A stretch of DNA of 42,535 bases from Curtobacterium sp. Leaf183 (GTDB taxonomy: Bacteria; Actinomycetota; Actinomycetes; Actinomycetales; Microbacteriaceae). Below, in pieces: positions 1 through 9,600 of this stretch; position 1 is the first letter of the stretch, and each line of letters opens with the position of its first letter. The stretch covers positions 97,136 through 139,670 of the forward strand of contig NZ_LMPO01000006.1 of assembly GCF_001424385.1 (NCBI RefSeq). The letters are read 5' to 3'. The position numbers and the translations under genes were made by a program. The notes under the pieces are model-generated. The model was not told where the DNA came from, searched no databases, and saw only the letters and a program-made list of their open reading frames with translations.

Positions 1-16
1 TCGTCCTGTGGCCGGG

Positions 17-715
17 TCAGCCGGCCAGGGCGGCGGCGCGCTCGGCGATCGGTGCGCCGAGCGACGCGCGCACGGCCTTGGTGAGCTCGTCGGCGAGCAC
101 CTCGTCCTCACCCTGCTCGACGCCGTCGAACACGGCCGTGACGACCTGTTCCGGCGTGTTCTTCGGGGCGTCGACCCCGTCGGTCATCGGGGTGTCCGTG
201 TAGCCGAGGTAGGCCCCGACGACCTGGACGCCGTCGCCCGCGAGCTCCATCCGGGTCGAGTCGGTGGCCGACCAGAGTCCGGCCTTCGAGACGCCGTACG
301 CCCCGCTGCCGGCCAGCCAGCTGAGGACCGAGGCGACGTTCACGACGGCACCATTTGAGCGTCGCAGCCCCGGAGCGAAGGCGCGGGTGACCAGCAGCGG
401 CCCGACCAGGTTCGTCTCGATCTGCGCTCGGATGTCCTCGAACGGGCCGTCGACCAGCCCACCCGGGCGCAGCTGGCCGGCGTTGTTGACGACGACGGTG
501 ACGTCGGCTGCCTCGGTCGCAGCGCGGGAGACGGACGCCTCGTCGGCGACGTCGAGCACGAGGGGGACGATGCGGGCGTCGTCCCAGTCGCGGGGACGGC
601 GCGCGGCGGCGTACACCTTCGTCGCACCGCGGTCGAGGGCCTGGCGCACGAACTCGGTGCCGAGTCCGCCGTTCGCTCCGGTGACCAGGACGATCTGTCC
701 TGCGAGTGTGGTCAT
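17..715 (-). CDS. SDR family oxidoreductase
   Basis: A 232-residue classical short-chain dehydrogenase/reductase, expected to be a cytosolic NAD(P)-dependent oxidoreductase. The cofactor glycine motif TGANGGLG lies at residues 12-19, NNAG at 77-80, and the catalytic Ser129, Tyr140 and Lys144 (YGVSK) are all present. The start at 715 follows a GGAAGGAA ribosome-binding site; an upstream ATG at 739 would add only an arginine-rich tail unlike the family. The gene is divergent from a TetR gene 93 bases away, so it is probably that regulator's target. The substrate cannot be read from the sequence. Confidence 0.9.
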   Translation of the reverse strand: MTTLAGQIVLVTGANGGLGTEFVRQALDRGATKVYAAARRPRDWDDARIVPLVLDVADEASVSRAATEAADVTVVVNNAGQLRPGGLVDGPFEDIRAQIETNLVGPLLVTRAFAPGLRRSNGAVVNVASVLSWLAGSGAYGVSKAGLWSATDSTRMELAGDGVQVVGAYLGYTDTPMTDGVDAPKNTPEQVVTAVFDGVEQGEDEVLADELTKAVRASLGAPIAERAAALAG

Positions 716-770
716 GGTGGGTTCCTTCCGTCGGCGCATCGGGTGATGCTGCTGGTGGAGGCAGCAATAT

Positions 771-778
771 GACCGGTC
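771..778. promoter_or_regulatory. Candidate TetR operator GACCGGTC
   Basis: A perfect 8-base palindrome in the 93-base divergent spacer between the SDR and TetR genes. Short GACCGGTC-centred palindromes are common TetR-family operators. The position would let one dimer control both genes. This is inferred from location and symmetry only. Confidence 0.4.
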
Positions 779-808
779 GTCTCATTCCCGGAGTGGGAAG
801 ATCGACAC

Positions 809-1387
809 ATGCCCAAGCCCAGCCTGCGTGACGCGATCGTCGACGCCGCCCTCGTCGAGTTCCACCAGCACGGGTACGCCGGCACCGGGGTCGCGTCGAT
901 CACGGGCGCAGCCGGGGCGCCGAAGGGCTCGTTCTACAACCACTTCCGGTCGAAGGCCGACCTGGCGATGGTCGTCGCGGACCGGTTCGCCGCGGCGTCG
1001 CCGATCGACGTCCTCGACGACCGTTCGGTGCCGCGCGCGCTGGACCGCATCACGGGCTACTTCGACGCCATGCTCGATCGTCTCGCCGGGATCGACTTCC
1101 GGTACGGGTGCCTGCTGGGCAACCTGGCGGTCGACACCGCAACGGACGAGCCGGCGGTGGCGGCGCACGTCGACGGCGTCTTCGACGCGTGGGTCCACCG
1201 GCTGGCGGACGTGGTCCGTCTGGCACAGGACCAGGGCGACGTGGCCGCCGACCGTGACCCGGTGCTCGTGGGCGCGCAGCTCGTCGACCTGTGGGAGGGT
1301 GCGGCGTTGCGCGCGAAGGCGCGGCGGGACGGTGACGTCACGAGGCGCGTGGTGACGGACGGGGTGCGGCGGCTGCTGGCGGGGTGA
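809..1387 (+). CDS. TetR/AcrR family transcriptional regulator
   Basis: A 192-residue TetR-type repressor. The N-terminal helix-turn-helix covers about residues 5-52, ending in the typical GSFYNHFRSKADL stretch (recognition helix and start of helix 4). The remaining ~140 residues form the helical ligand-binding and dimer domain, which is not conserved enough to name a ligand. It is divergent from the SDR gene and probably represses it and itself through the GACCGGTC palindrome. Its stop lies only 10 bases from the stop of the convergent monooxygenase gene, with no obvious terminator between them. Confidence 0.9.
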   Translation: MPKPSLRDAIVDAALVEFHQHGYAGTGVASITGAAGAPKGSFYNHFRSKADLAMVVADRFAAASPIDVLDDRSVPRALDRITGYFDAMLDRLAGIDFRYGCLLGNLAVDTATDEPAVAAHVDGVFDAWVHRLADVVRLAQDQGDVAADRDPVLVGAQLVDLWEGAALRAKARRDGDVTRRVVTDGVRRLLAG

Positions 1388-1397
1388 GGTCGCCCGC

Positions 1398-2768
1398 TCA
1401 GACCGTGGCGGTCGCCGTGGCGCGACGGTGCGCGGCGGCCGGGTGCGAACCGGGGAGCCGAGCCGGGCCTCCCGTCACCCGCTCGCGCAGCGTCTGGTCG
1501 TTCGTGTACCGCTCGGGCAGGCGACCGCGCTCGCGCAGCAGTGGCGTGACGTACGTGCCGAAGTCCCGCACCGTGTCGAACGAGTGGTACTGGCGCAGGT
1601 TGATCCCGTCGATCCCGTCGTCGTCGAGCCAGCCCTCGATCTGCTCCGTGACCGCCTCGGGGACGCCGGCGGCCCAGAACGCGCCGTGCCAGGCCTCGTT
1701 CACGCGGTCGAGCAGCTCGCCGACCGTCGCGTCGAGCGCGACGCGTCCGACCAGGCGCTCGCCGCCCTCGACACCCTCCGCCTCGAGCGCGTCGCGGACG
1801 GTCCGGCTGCGGGGGTGCGACAGGGCGTCGAAGGGGACGCTGCCGTGCACGAGCGGGCCCTCCTCGCTCGCGAAGGCACGGTACTGGGCCACCTTGTCCT
1901 CGACGTCGCGCTGGGTCGGCGCCGTGATGACGGCCGCCTGCGTGACGAACCGGACGTCGCCACGGTCACGGCCGGCTGCCTGCGCGGCGTCGCGGACGGC
2001 GTCAGCGGTGCGCTGTACGCCGTGGCCACCGGTGAAGACGACCTCGGCGTGCTGCCCGGCGCGCGCGATGCCGGCGGGGGAGCCCGTCGCCAGGAAGAGC
2101 GTCGGAGTGCGCTGCGACGACGGCTCGGACAGGTGCGGTCCGGCGACGCTGAAGTGCTCGCCCACGTGGTCGATCGGGTGCACCTTCGCCGGGTCGGTGT
2201 AGACGCCACGCTCGGCGTCCCGGAGCACGGCGTCGTCCTCCCACGAGCCCTCCCACAGCTGGTACACGACGTCGAGGTACTCGTCGGCGATCTCGTACCG
2301 GGTGTCGTGCGGGATCTCCGTCGCCAGGCCGAAGTTGCGGGCGGCGTTCGGCAGGTAGCTCGTCACGACGTTCCAGCCGACCCGGCCGTTCGTCAGGTGG
2401 TCGAGGGTCGACATGCGCCGGGCGAAGGCGAACGGCGGCTCGTAGCTGGTCGAGGCGGTGATGCCGAACCCCAGGTGCTCGGTCACCGCGGCCATCGCCG
2501 GCACGACGAGCATCGGGTCGTTGTTCGGGATCTGCAGCCCCTCGCGGAGCGCCGGTGCCGCTGATCCGCCGTACACGTCGTAGGCACCCAGGACGTCGGC
2601 GATGAAGACCGCGTCGAACTGCCCGGCCTCGGCGGTGCGCGCGAGCTCGGTCCAGTAGCGGATGTCCGTGTAGCGGTGCCGGTTGTTGCCGGGCAGGCGC
2701 CAGAGACCGTGGGTGATGTGCCCGACGCAGTTCATCTCGAAGACGTTGAGCAGGAGTCGCTTCGGCAT
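1398..2768 (-). CDS. NtaA/SnaA/DszA-type FMN-dependent monooxygenase
   Basis: A 456-residue luciferase-like flavin monooxygenase of the nitrilotriacetate/dibenzothiophene-sulfone subfamily. These enzymes use FMNH2 from a separate reductase to oxidise sulfur- or nitrogen-containing organics. Family landmarks include the N-terminal HGLWRLPGNNRHRYTD, FDAVFIADVLG, and the GRVGWNVVTSYLPNAARNFG flavin and substrate region. The last ~25 residues are Ala/Arg/Thr-rich and overlap a GGGCCTCCCGTC sequence resembling a local repeat. A TAGCCT box lies 6 bases before the ATG, suggesting a leaderless transcript. The substrate is unknown. Confidence 0.88.
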   Translation of the reverse strand: MPKRLLLNVFEMNCVGHITHGLWRLPGNNRHRYTDIRYWTELARTAEAGQFDAVFIADVLGAYDVYGGSAAPALREGLQIPNNDPMLVVPAMAAVTEHLGFGITASTSYEPPFAFARRMSTLDHLTNGRVGWNVVTSYLPNAARNFGLATEIPHDTRYEIADEYLDVVYQLWEGSWEDDAVLRDAERGVYTDPAKVHPIDHVGEHFSVAGPHLSEPSSQRTPTLFLATGSPAGIARAGQHAEVVFTGGHGVQRTADAVRDAAQAAGRDRGDVRFVTQAAVITAPTQRDVEDKVAQYRAFASEEGPLVHGSVPFDALSHPRSRTVRDALEAEGVEGGERLVGRVALDATVGELLDRVNEAWHGAFWAAGVPEAVTEQIEGWLDDDGIDGINLRQYHSFDTVRDFGTYVTPLLRERGRLPERYTNDQTLRERVTGGPARLPGSHPAAAHRRATATATV

Positions 2769-2774
2769 GTCCCG

Positions 2775-2780
2775 AGGCTA
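2775..2780 (-). promoter_or_regulatory. -10-like TAGCCT, leaderless start of the monooxygenase
   Basis: On the minus strand TAGCCT (TANNNT) is followed by six bases and then the ATG at 2768, so transcription would begin at or next to the start codon. No Shine-Dalgarno sequence is present. This is the usual layout of actinobacterial leaderless genes. Confidence 0.45.
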
Positions 2781-2835
2781 CGGACGGGCATCCACCGGTC
2801 GCGTGTTCGTGACCTCGTGTGTCATGCCCCGGCCC

Positions 2836-2841
2836 TAGGAT
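2836..2841 (+). promoter_or_regulatory. Candidate -10 box TAGGAT for the flotillin gene
   Basis: TAGGAT fits the actinobacterial TANNNT -10 pattern and lies about 60 bases before the flotillin ATG, within the 132-base divergent spacer shared with the monooxygenase. No clear -35 box was found, so the call is weak. Confidence 0.3.
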
Positions 2842-2900
2842 CGTCGCGGAACAACAGATGCAGCATCCCGGTGGGAGACCCACCGGACGAAGGGGGAGAC

Positions 2901-4349
2901 ATGTCGGCTCTGTTCGCACTGGGGGCGGTCCCGGTCATCATCGGCGCGGTCGTGGTCGTGGCGGTCATCGCGCTGGTCTACGCCAAGGCGGTGTACCGGA
3001 ACGCCGGCGCCGACGAGGCACTGATCATCACCGGCAAGCGCTCGCGCAAGGTCCAGAACGCCGACGGCACCGAGACCGTCGAGTCCGGCATCAAGGTCGT
3101 GCTCGGCGCCGGTGTGCTCGTGCGGCCCTTCTTCGAGAAGGTGGCGAAGCTCTCGCTGAGCTCGCGTGCGATCGACATCAACGTCAACGCGCAGGACTCC
3201 CGCGGTGTCACGATCGACGTCGAGGCGGTGGCGCTCGTCAAGGTCGGTGAGACCGATGCCTCGATCCGGGCGGCCGCGCAGCGGTTCCTCGGGCAGGAGA
3301 AGAAGATCGACGACTTCGCGCGCGAGGTCCTGTCGGGGTCGCTCCGCGCGTCGATCGGTGCCACCGACGTCTCGACCATCATCCGCAACCGCGACCAGCT
3401 GACGGTCGCCGTGCTCGACGTCGCCAAGGACGCACTGCACAGCCAGGGACTCGACGTCGACTCGTTCGAGATCAAGGGCATCTCGGACCGCAACGAGTAC
3501 ATCAGCGACCTCGGGCGCGCCGAGCGTGCACGGGTCCGTCTCGAAGCCGAGAACGCCGAGGCGCAGGCCGACCGCGAAGCCCGCGAGGCCCGCGCCCGTG
3601 CGGACCAGGCCATCGCCGAGGCCGAGAACACCCTGGCCATCCGTCGGGCGGCACTGCAGCTCGACGCCGACCGCGCCGGTGCCGAAGCTGCCGCGGCCGG
3701 CCCGCTCGCCCAGGCCCGCGCCTCGCAGGGCGTCGTCGAACAGGAGCAGATCACCGCGCAGAAGCGCGCCGAGCTCCGTCGAGCGGAGCTCGAGTCCGAG
3801 GTCAGCGCCGTCGCCGAGGCGGAAGCGCGGAAGACCCGGGTCGAAGCCGAGGCTGCGGCGGCCGCACAGGTCGAGACCGCCCGCGCGCAGGCCGAGGCCC
3901 GTCGCATCGCGGCCGAGGCCGTCGCCGCCGAAGCCCACGCCGAGGCCGAGGCGCGCAAGCTGGCGGCAGACGCGTCCCGCGCCGAGGGTGAGGCGATCGC
4001 CGACGCCATCCGCGCGAAGGGCCGCGCCGAGGCAGAGGCCACCAAGGCCCAGGCGGACGCCCTCGCCGACCACTCCGAGGCGGTCCTGCGCGTCAAGGCG
4101 CTCGAGACCCTGCCCGCCATCGCCCGCGAGCTGGCGGCACCGATGGGAGCGATCGACTCGCTGACGGTGGTCTCGTCGGACGGTGCCGGTTCGCTGTCCA
4201 AGAGCGTCGTCAGTCAGTTCAGCGAGGTCGACGCGCTGCTCGGGGCCACCGCGGGGTTCACGCTGAGCGACATCGTGAAGAGCACGACGACGGGTCAGGC
4301 CGCTGCCCGGGCCGTCGCGCGCGAGACGGCCGACGTCCCGGCCGACTGA
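2901..4349 (+). CDS. Flotillin (SPFH-domain membrane scaffold)
   Basis: A 482-residue flotillin. Residues 4-28 form a hydrophobic membrane anchor, the SPFH/PHB domain follows at about 35-200, and residues ~205-400 are a long Glu/Ala/Arg coiled coil with dense EAEA-type repeats, as in Bacillus FloT/YuaG. Such proteins form oligomeric scaffolds at the cytoplasmic membrane and organise functional membrane microdomains. ATG 2901 was chosen because AGGGGGAG lies just upstream and the membrane anchor starts there; longer reading of the frame crosses non-coding sequence. No NfeD partner is adjacent, unlike in many other genomes. Confidence 0.93.
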   Translation: MSALFALGAVPVIIGAVVVVAVIALVYAKAVYRNAGADEALIITGKRSRKVQNADGTETVESGIKVVLGAGVLVRPFFEKVAKLSLSSRAIDINVNAQDSRGVTIDVEAVALVKVGETDASIRAAAQRFLGQEKKIDDFAREVLSGSLRASIGATDVSTIIRNRDQLTVAVLDVAKDALHSQGLDVDSFEIKGISDRNEYISDLGRAERARVRLEAENAEAQADREAREARARADQAIAEAENTLAIRRAALQLDADRAGAEAAAAGPLAQARASQGVVEQEQITAQKRAELRRAELESEVSAVAEAEARKTRVEAEAAAAAQVETARAQAEARRIAAEAVAAEAHAEAEARKLAADASRAEGEAIADAIRAKGRAEAEATKAQADALADHSEAVLRVKALETLPAIARELAAPMGAIDSLTVVSSDGAGSLSKSVVSQFSEVDALLGATAGFTLSDIVKSTTTGQAAARAVARETADVPAD

Positions 4350-4354
4350 CCTGG

Positions 4355-4921
4355 CTAGCGGTCGTCGGACCTCGGGTGGCGGCGGTCGTCGGACCCCGGG
4401 TGGCGGCGCTCGTCGGCGGTGTCCTCGGTGTCGCGGCGGGTGTCCTCACCGGACCGCTGGCGCTGGTCGTCCGACACGCGTCGCTGCTCGGGCTCACGCT
4501 CGTGCTGGCGAGCGCTGCGCGGGTCGGCGTCGTGCCCGTCGGCGTCGTGCTGCTCGGGCAGGCCCTCGGCGAGTTCCGCGTCGTGGCGGTCACGGTTGGC
4601 CGCCATCCGCTCCTGCCAGACGATGCTGCGGGCAGCACCCTCGAGCACGTCGTCGACCGAGCGGCCGGTCTGGGCCGCCAGCGCGCCGCTCAGGCCGGCG
4701 GTCAGGGTCCCTCCGGCCGAGGCCAGTCGCTGCACGACTTCCTCTTGGCGGGGGGTCAGCGGTTCGTCGACCAGCCCGTCGACGGTCTCGCGGATGTTCT
4801 CCTCGCTGGCGTCGAGAGCTGCTTCGTCACCGGAGTGCAGCGCCGCCGCCTCACCGACGACGACGAGTCCGAGACGGGCGGCGTCCTCTTCGGGACGGGT
4901 GCTTGCGTGCTCGTCGCTCAT
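4355..4921 (-). CDS. Hypothetical acidic/charged protein with a DDRRHP tail repeat
   Basis: A 188-residue protein without a recognised domain. The first ~110 residues are mixed helical with a possible helix-turn-helix-like stretch (LTPRQEEVVQRLASAG). From ~115 on it is low-complexity Asp/Arg/Glu/His, ending in eight-residue repeats (DERRHPGS, DDRRHPRS, DDR). It ends five bases from the convergent flotillin stop. A TACGGT box seven bases before the ATG suggests a leaderless transcript of its own, although the ABC ATPase gene lies just upstream on the same strand. Function unknown. Confidence 0.7.
   Translation of the reverse strand: MSDEHASTRPEEDAARLGLVVVGEAAALHSGDEAALDASEENIRETVDGLVDEPLTPRQEEVVQRLASAGGTLTAGLSGALAAQTGRSVDDVLEGAARSIVWQERMAANRDRHDAELAEGLPEQHDADGHDADPRSARQHEREPEQRRVSDDQRQRSGEDTRRDTEDTADERRHPGSDDRRHPRSDDR
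4358..4405 (-). repeat. 24-base tandem repeat encoding the protein tail
   Basis: Two adjacent 24-base units (4358-4381, 4382-4405) differ at one base (T/C at position 15) and are followed by a partial third unit. They encode the eight-residue repeats at the C-terminus of the charged hypothetical protein. The length is a multiple of three, so copy-number change would keep the frame. Confidence 0.8.
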
Positions 4922-4928
4922 TGGGTGG

Positions 4929-4934
4929 ACCGTA
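4929..4934 (-). promoter_or_regulatory. -10-like TACGGT, leaderless start
   Basis: Minus-strand TACGGT is followed by seven bases and the ATG at 4921. No ribosome-binding site is visible in that gap, which fits a leaderless transcript of the charged hypothetical gene. Confidence 0.4.
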
Positions 4935-4991
4935 CGCGCGGGACCAGCGCGCTTCCTGGACAGGTGGGGGACCTGCTGCCGGACGGCCCCG

Positions 4992-5699
4992 TCACCGGGT
5001 GTGACGTCCACGCCGCCCGACGTGCAGCTGGACGGCGCCGACCGGCGCCGGCTGGTCGTCCGAGCGGCCGACCAGGACCACGCCGCCACGTGCTGCAGCG
5101 GCCTCGATCGCGACGTGGACGACCAGCACCGACGCGGGGTCGAGCTCGCTCGTGGGGTCGTCCAGCACGGTCAGCGACGCGCCCGTGACGAGCGCCCGTG
5201 CCAGGGCCACGCGCTGCTGCTGCCCGCCGGAGAGCTGCTCGGCGAGGTTGTCGCGGACGGCGCCGGGGACGCCGACGGCGTCGAGCGCGCTGACCACCGC
5301 CTCGCTGGTCGAGCTGTCACCGCGACCTGGGCCGGCATGGGCCAGGACGCCGAGTGCCACGTTCTCGGTGGCGGTCAGCGCGCCGAGCAGCCCGTGGTCG
5401 CGGGACATCGCGGCGACGGCCGGGACCGTGCCCGGGGGCGTCGGCGCCGGCGACGGGGCCGCGTCGTCGTCCAGCGTGACGGTGCCCTCGGTCTGCGTGC
5501 CGGACGGCACCGGGAGGAGCGGTTCCGACCCCGCGGCCCCGGCGACCTCGGCTGCGATCGCTGCCAGGACGGCGGAGACCTCGGCGCCGTCGCTGCCGGT
5601 CAGGACGGCGAGCGTCCCGGCAGGGAAGGTCCCGTCCAGCAGGAAGACCTCGCGGTCCCCGGTGCGGACGACGAAGCGGTCGAAGTGCAGGGCGCTCAT
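4992..5699 (-). CDS. ABC ATPase subunit with degenerate nucleotide site
   Basis: A 235-residue ABC-type ATPase whose signature motif LSGGQ (156-160) is intact but whose own nucleotide-binding elements are not. The Walker A position reads GSDGAEVS (35-42), with Val41 in place of the essential lysine. The Q-loop region reads MSRDHG. Walker B ends LDD (179-181), so the catalytic glutamate is Asp, and the H-loop reads GRSDD with no histidine. It can supply a signature motif but probably cannot bind or hydrolyse ATP normally in its own site. The ATG overlaps the stop of the partner ATPase by four bases; the partner has the reciprocal defects. Confidence 0.88.
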   Translation of the reverse strand: MSALHFDRFVVRTGDREVFLLDGTFPAGTLAVLTGSDGAEVSAVLAAIAAEVAGAAGSEPLLPVPSGTQTEGTVTLDDDAAPSPAPTPPGTVPAVAAMSRDHGLLGALTATENVALGVLAHAGPGRGDSSTSEAVVSALDAVGVPGAVRDNLAEQLSGGQQQRVALARALVTGASLTVLDDPTSELDPASVLVVHVAIEAAAARGGVVLVGRSDDQPAPVGAVQLHVGRRGRHTR

Positions 5700-6619
5700 C
5701 GGGCAGCCCCGCCCTGGCCCAGGAGATCGAGCCCCTCCGGGACGTCCCGTACCGCGTCGTCCGCGTGCCGGATGCGCAGCCCGCCCACGCCGTCCGGTTC
5801 GACCGTGACCAGGGAGCCGGTCGGCCAGTCCCCGCGCAGGTGCTGCGGGATCGGCACGGACCCGTCCGCGGCGACCACGGCACGGCGCCCCGACCCGGAG
5901 TCCTCCTCGCCGACGCGTCCGTCGCGCAGGTGGATCATCCGCTCCATCCGGCGGGCGACCCGTTCGTCGTGGGTGACGAGCAGCACCGCGATCCCCTCGC
6001 GGGTGGTCTCGTTGACGAGCAGGTCGAGCAGGTCATCACGGGCCTGGCCGTCCAACCGGCTGGTGGGTTCGTCCGCGAGCAGCAGCCGTGGGCGGGGAGC
6101 GAGGGCGACCGCGAGCGCGGTGGTCTGGCGGTGCGAGACCGACAGGTCGGCGACGGGGCGGTCGTCGTCCGGCACACCACCGGCCCGCAGGACACGGTCG
6201 CCGAGGGCGGTGTCCCGTCCGGGGACCCCACGGATCGACCAGGCGACGTTCGCCCGCGCCGACTCGTGTCCGATGAGGTTGACGTCCGCCCCCTGCAGCA
6301 TGAGCCCGAGCACGTCGCGGCGCAGCCGTTCCAGGTCGCGCCGGCCCGCCGTGCCGAGGTCCTGCTCGCCGATCGTCACCGTGCCGGCGCTCGGGCGCAT
6401 CAGGCCGGCCGCGATCGACAGCAGGGTCGACTTGCCCGAGCCGGAGGGACCGAGCAGGGCCACACGCTGCCCGGGCGGGACGGTCAGGTCGACACCCCGG
6501 AGTGCCGCGACGTCGACCTCGGCCTCGCGGTACACGTGCACGAGCCCCGCGGCGCGGAAGGCCGGGGCGACCGGCGTCCCCGGCGGAGTCGGGGTGGTCG
6601 GGGTGGTCGGGTCGCTCAC
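5696..6619 (-). CDS. ABC ATPase subunit with intact P-loop and degenerate signature
   Basis: A 307-residue ABC ATPase. Walker A GPSGSGKS (57-64), a Q-loop Gln near 109, Walker B LLLADEP (179-185) and the H-loop His217 are all canonical. The signature, normally LSGGQ or LSGGE, reads LSVSH (159-163). The first ~20 residues are Pro/Thr-rich and the last ~70 form an extension of unknown role. The GTG start at 6619 overlaps the permease TGA (GTGA) and follows GGAGG. With the neighbouring ATPase it should form a heterodimer with one working site. The FtsX-type permease upstream suggests lipoprotein, lipid, peptide or drug handling rather than solute import. Confidence 0.9.
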   Translation of the reverse strand: MSDPTTPTTPTPPGTPVAPAFRAAGLVHVYREAEVDVAALRGVDLTVPPGQRVALLGPSGSGKSTLLSIAAGLMRPSAGTVTIGEQDLGTAGRRDLERLRRDVLGLMLQGADVNLIGHESARANVAWSIRGVPGRDTALGDRVLRAGGVPDDDRPVADLSVSHRQTTALAVALAPRPRLLLADEPTSRLDGQARDDLLDLLVNETTREGIAVLLVTHDERVARRMERMIHLRDGRVGEEDSGSGRRAVVAADGSVPIPQHLRGDWPTGSLVTVEPDGVGGLRIRHADDAVRDVPEGLDLLGQGGAAR

Positions 6620-9600
6620 GAGTCGCCTCCGGTGGGCGGTGTCCTGGTCACGGCGCGGGCGATGACGACCGCAATGACGAGCGTGACGAGCACGGTCGCG
6701 GCCGTCACCACGAGCACGGCGACCGGCCCGACCGGGACGCCCATGGGCGGCACCGCCGCTGCGCGCAGCGGCAGCCGTGCCGCGGTCAGGAGGGTCGCGG
6801 CGGTCCCGGCGACGGCGCCGACCACGGCGGCGACCGCGGCAGGCAGGAACGTCTCGAGCAGGACTGCGCGCCGGAGTGCCCGCGGACCGAAGCCGGTCGT
6901 CCGGAGCACGGCGACGTCCTCCCGTCGGGCCCGCATGCCGATCGCACCGACCCCGGCGACGACGAGCAGCGTCAGGACGAGGGCGGCCCCGGCCAGCGGG
7001 AGACCGACGAGCGCACCGCGCACGCGGGGGTTGTGTTCCGCGGTGCGTTCGGCGTCCGCGAGCGTGCGGTGGCCGGTCACGGTGATCCCGTGTGATGCCA
7101 GGGCCGTCGTGACGCGGTGCTGGGCACCGGGCGCGACCCACACCTCGTGGTCGGCGCTCGTGCCGACGGGGTCGGACACGCGGCCGGCGGTGGACAGGTC
7201 CACCAGCGCGCCGTCGTCGAGGACCCGCGGCAGCGCCGGGGCCTTCCCGACGACCCGCAGGACGAGCGACTCGCCGTTCAGCCCGAGGCCGATCACCGCG
7301 CCGTCCACGCCCGCGAAGGGCTGCAGCGCGGTCGCGCGTCCGACGACTGCGGGGAGCGGTTCCGGGGCGTCCCGGGGCTGGATCGCCGGCGTGCCCTGAC
7401 CGCTGGGGTCCACCCACGAGACCCGGAGGCCGGCGCGTCGCTCGCTCAGCGTGGCGCTCGGGCCGCCGCTCGGCAGGCTGTTCTCGCCGATGCGGTTCCG
7501 CCACCGTTCCGGGTCGAGCCAGGACCGTCCGACCGTGGTCCCGTCGACGGCGATGTCCGTGATCGTGGCGCCCAGCCCGTAGGGGGTGGCCTCGGACGAG
7601 TGGCTCTGCAGCCCCAGCCAGACGAGTCGGCAGCCGTCGTCGCACGGCACGGAACCGGCGGGGCTGGTCAGGGTCCCGGCGCGGACTCCGCCGAAGTCCA
7701 CCCGGTGCCAGCCTCCGGCGGCCTGGACGACCGCGACCAGGTCGACGTCGTCCGGGGAGGCCGTGGTCACGTCCTGCGCCGCGGTGCCGTCCGGCGCGCC
7801 GACCTCCGCCAGCGTGACCGAGAGCTGGTCGCCGGTGACCCGGAGGGCCGTGCCGGTCGACGGCCGCAGGACCCGTTCCAGGGTCGCGACGTCACGCCCA
7901 CCCCAGGCCGGGTCCCAGGCGCTGACCGCCGCCAGTCGGGTGGTGTCGAGGGCGATGAGCCGGCCCACGCCCGCTCCGTCCGTCGTGCGCTCGACGGCCA
8001 TGGCCGACCGCCCGCCGGGGTCGGCGTCCCGCACTGCCTGCACGAACGACGTCCCCTCGTCGACCTGCACGTCGAGGACGCTCGCCGCGCCGAGGGTCGC
8101 CGCCGCCCGGTCGTCCGCCAGCCGGACGGCCAGCACGGCGGTCTGGCTGGACGACACCGCGAGGGCCACACCCAGGACGACCATGACGGCGGTGGTGAGC
8201 ACCGAGGGCGTCCTGGCGATGCGGCGCAGCACGAGCAGCTCGGTGAGGGAGCGCGCCGGGCGGGCAGCACGTCGCCGGACCACGGCGACCCCGACCCGGA
8301 GCGCGACCACCCCCAGCAGGATCGCGACGAGCGTCGGGGCCAGCAGTGCGACGCCGGGCCCGGAGATCCGCGGTTGGGTCACGACGGCCGCGATCCCCAC
8401 GACGGCCGCGATGACGGCGACGGCCTGCACGACGGCGCCGGTCCGGGACAGCGTCCGGGGTTCGGTGACCCGGCGGAGCAGGTCGACGAGGGGCAGCCGC
8501 GACGCCCGGGAGCTCGCGACCACGAGCGCGGTGAGCGACCCGACCAGTGACGCGCCCAGGGCGGCGAGCACGGGTGCCCGGAAGGGCTCGACCGCGGGCG
8601 CACCCCCACCGAGCAGCAGCGGTGTGCACAGGGCAGCCGCAGCGACGCCGACGACCGCTCCGACGGCTGCTCCCGCGACGGTCGCGATCACCGGTTCGAG
8701 CAGGACCGCGACGAGTCGTCGGCGTGCCGGGAGCCCGCGCAGCCGGGCGAGACCCCACTCGGCTGCCCGGGCCTGGCCGATCCGTCCGGCGACGACCCCC
8801 TGCGCGAACCACGCGAGCACGATCGCCTGCAGTGCCGCGACGGCGACGATCACGGTCGCTGCGTCGTTGCCGTCCGCGACCCGGTCGACCAGCACGTCGA
8901 TCCGTTGCTGGACCGATACGGCGGACTCGGCACCGTCCGCGCTCAGGGTGGCGTCACGGACGTCGGCCACGTCCTGCACCACCGCGGGGACGTCGTCGAG
9001 CCGCAGCCCCGGCCGCAGGGTCCGGACCGACCAGACGTTCCCCTCGAGCAGCAGCGTGTCGAACCCGCCGAGGGACATCACCAGGTCCGGGTCGGCGTCA
9101 CCGCCGCTGCCGAAGGCCTTGCCGACGCCGCCGGCGATCCGGCCCACCCGGGTGCCCGCGTCGTAGGTCCCGACCACGCGCACGGTGAGGGTCTTCTCCG
9201 GCACGGACATCACCGAGACGCGCAGCGCCGTGCCGGTGCTGAGCCCGGAGCCCGTCGCGGCGAGGACCTGGTCCGGTCCGGACGGGCAGGCGCCGCTGCG
9301 CAGCCCGAGCTCGCGGCAGTCGTTCGACAACCCGGCGAGCTGCACGGTGCTGGTCTGCGTCGGCGATGCACCCGGCACGGTGAAGGACACCGGGGCAGCG
9401 GACTCCGCCACGACGACCCCGGGCAGCCACCGTCGTGCGTTCGACGCCGAGGACGTGGTCGCGACGACCGCACCCTGCGCCTCGCTCAGCTGCTGGTAGG
9501 GGATCTCGGCCGACGCCGCGATCGACGTGCCCGTGACGCCGGCGCCGTCGAGGGCGTCGTCCAGCGTGGTCTGCTCGACGGCGCGCAGCAGCAGCGGGGC

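Noticed and set aside
2835..4201. Two long minus-strand frames (412 and 407 codons) opposite the flotillin
   Set aside because: They mirror the EA-rich coiled coil in reverse (Ala/Ser/Arg or Leu/Gly runs); no family resemblance.
7117..9166. Plus-strand open frames of ~480-530 codons opposite the FtsX-like permease
   Set aside because: Translations are Arg/Pro/Gly/Ser-rich shadows; the minus-strand frame has clear membrane helices and operon context.
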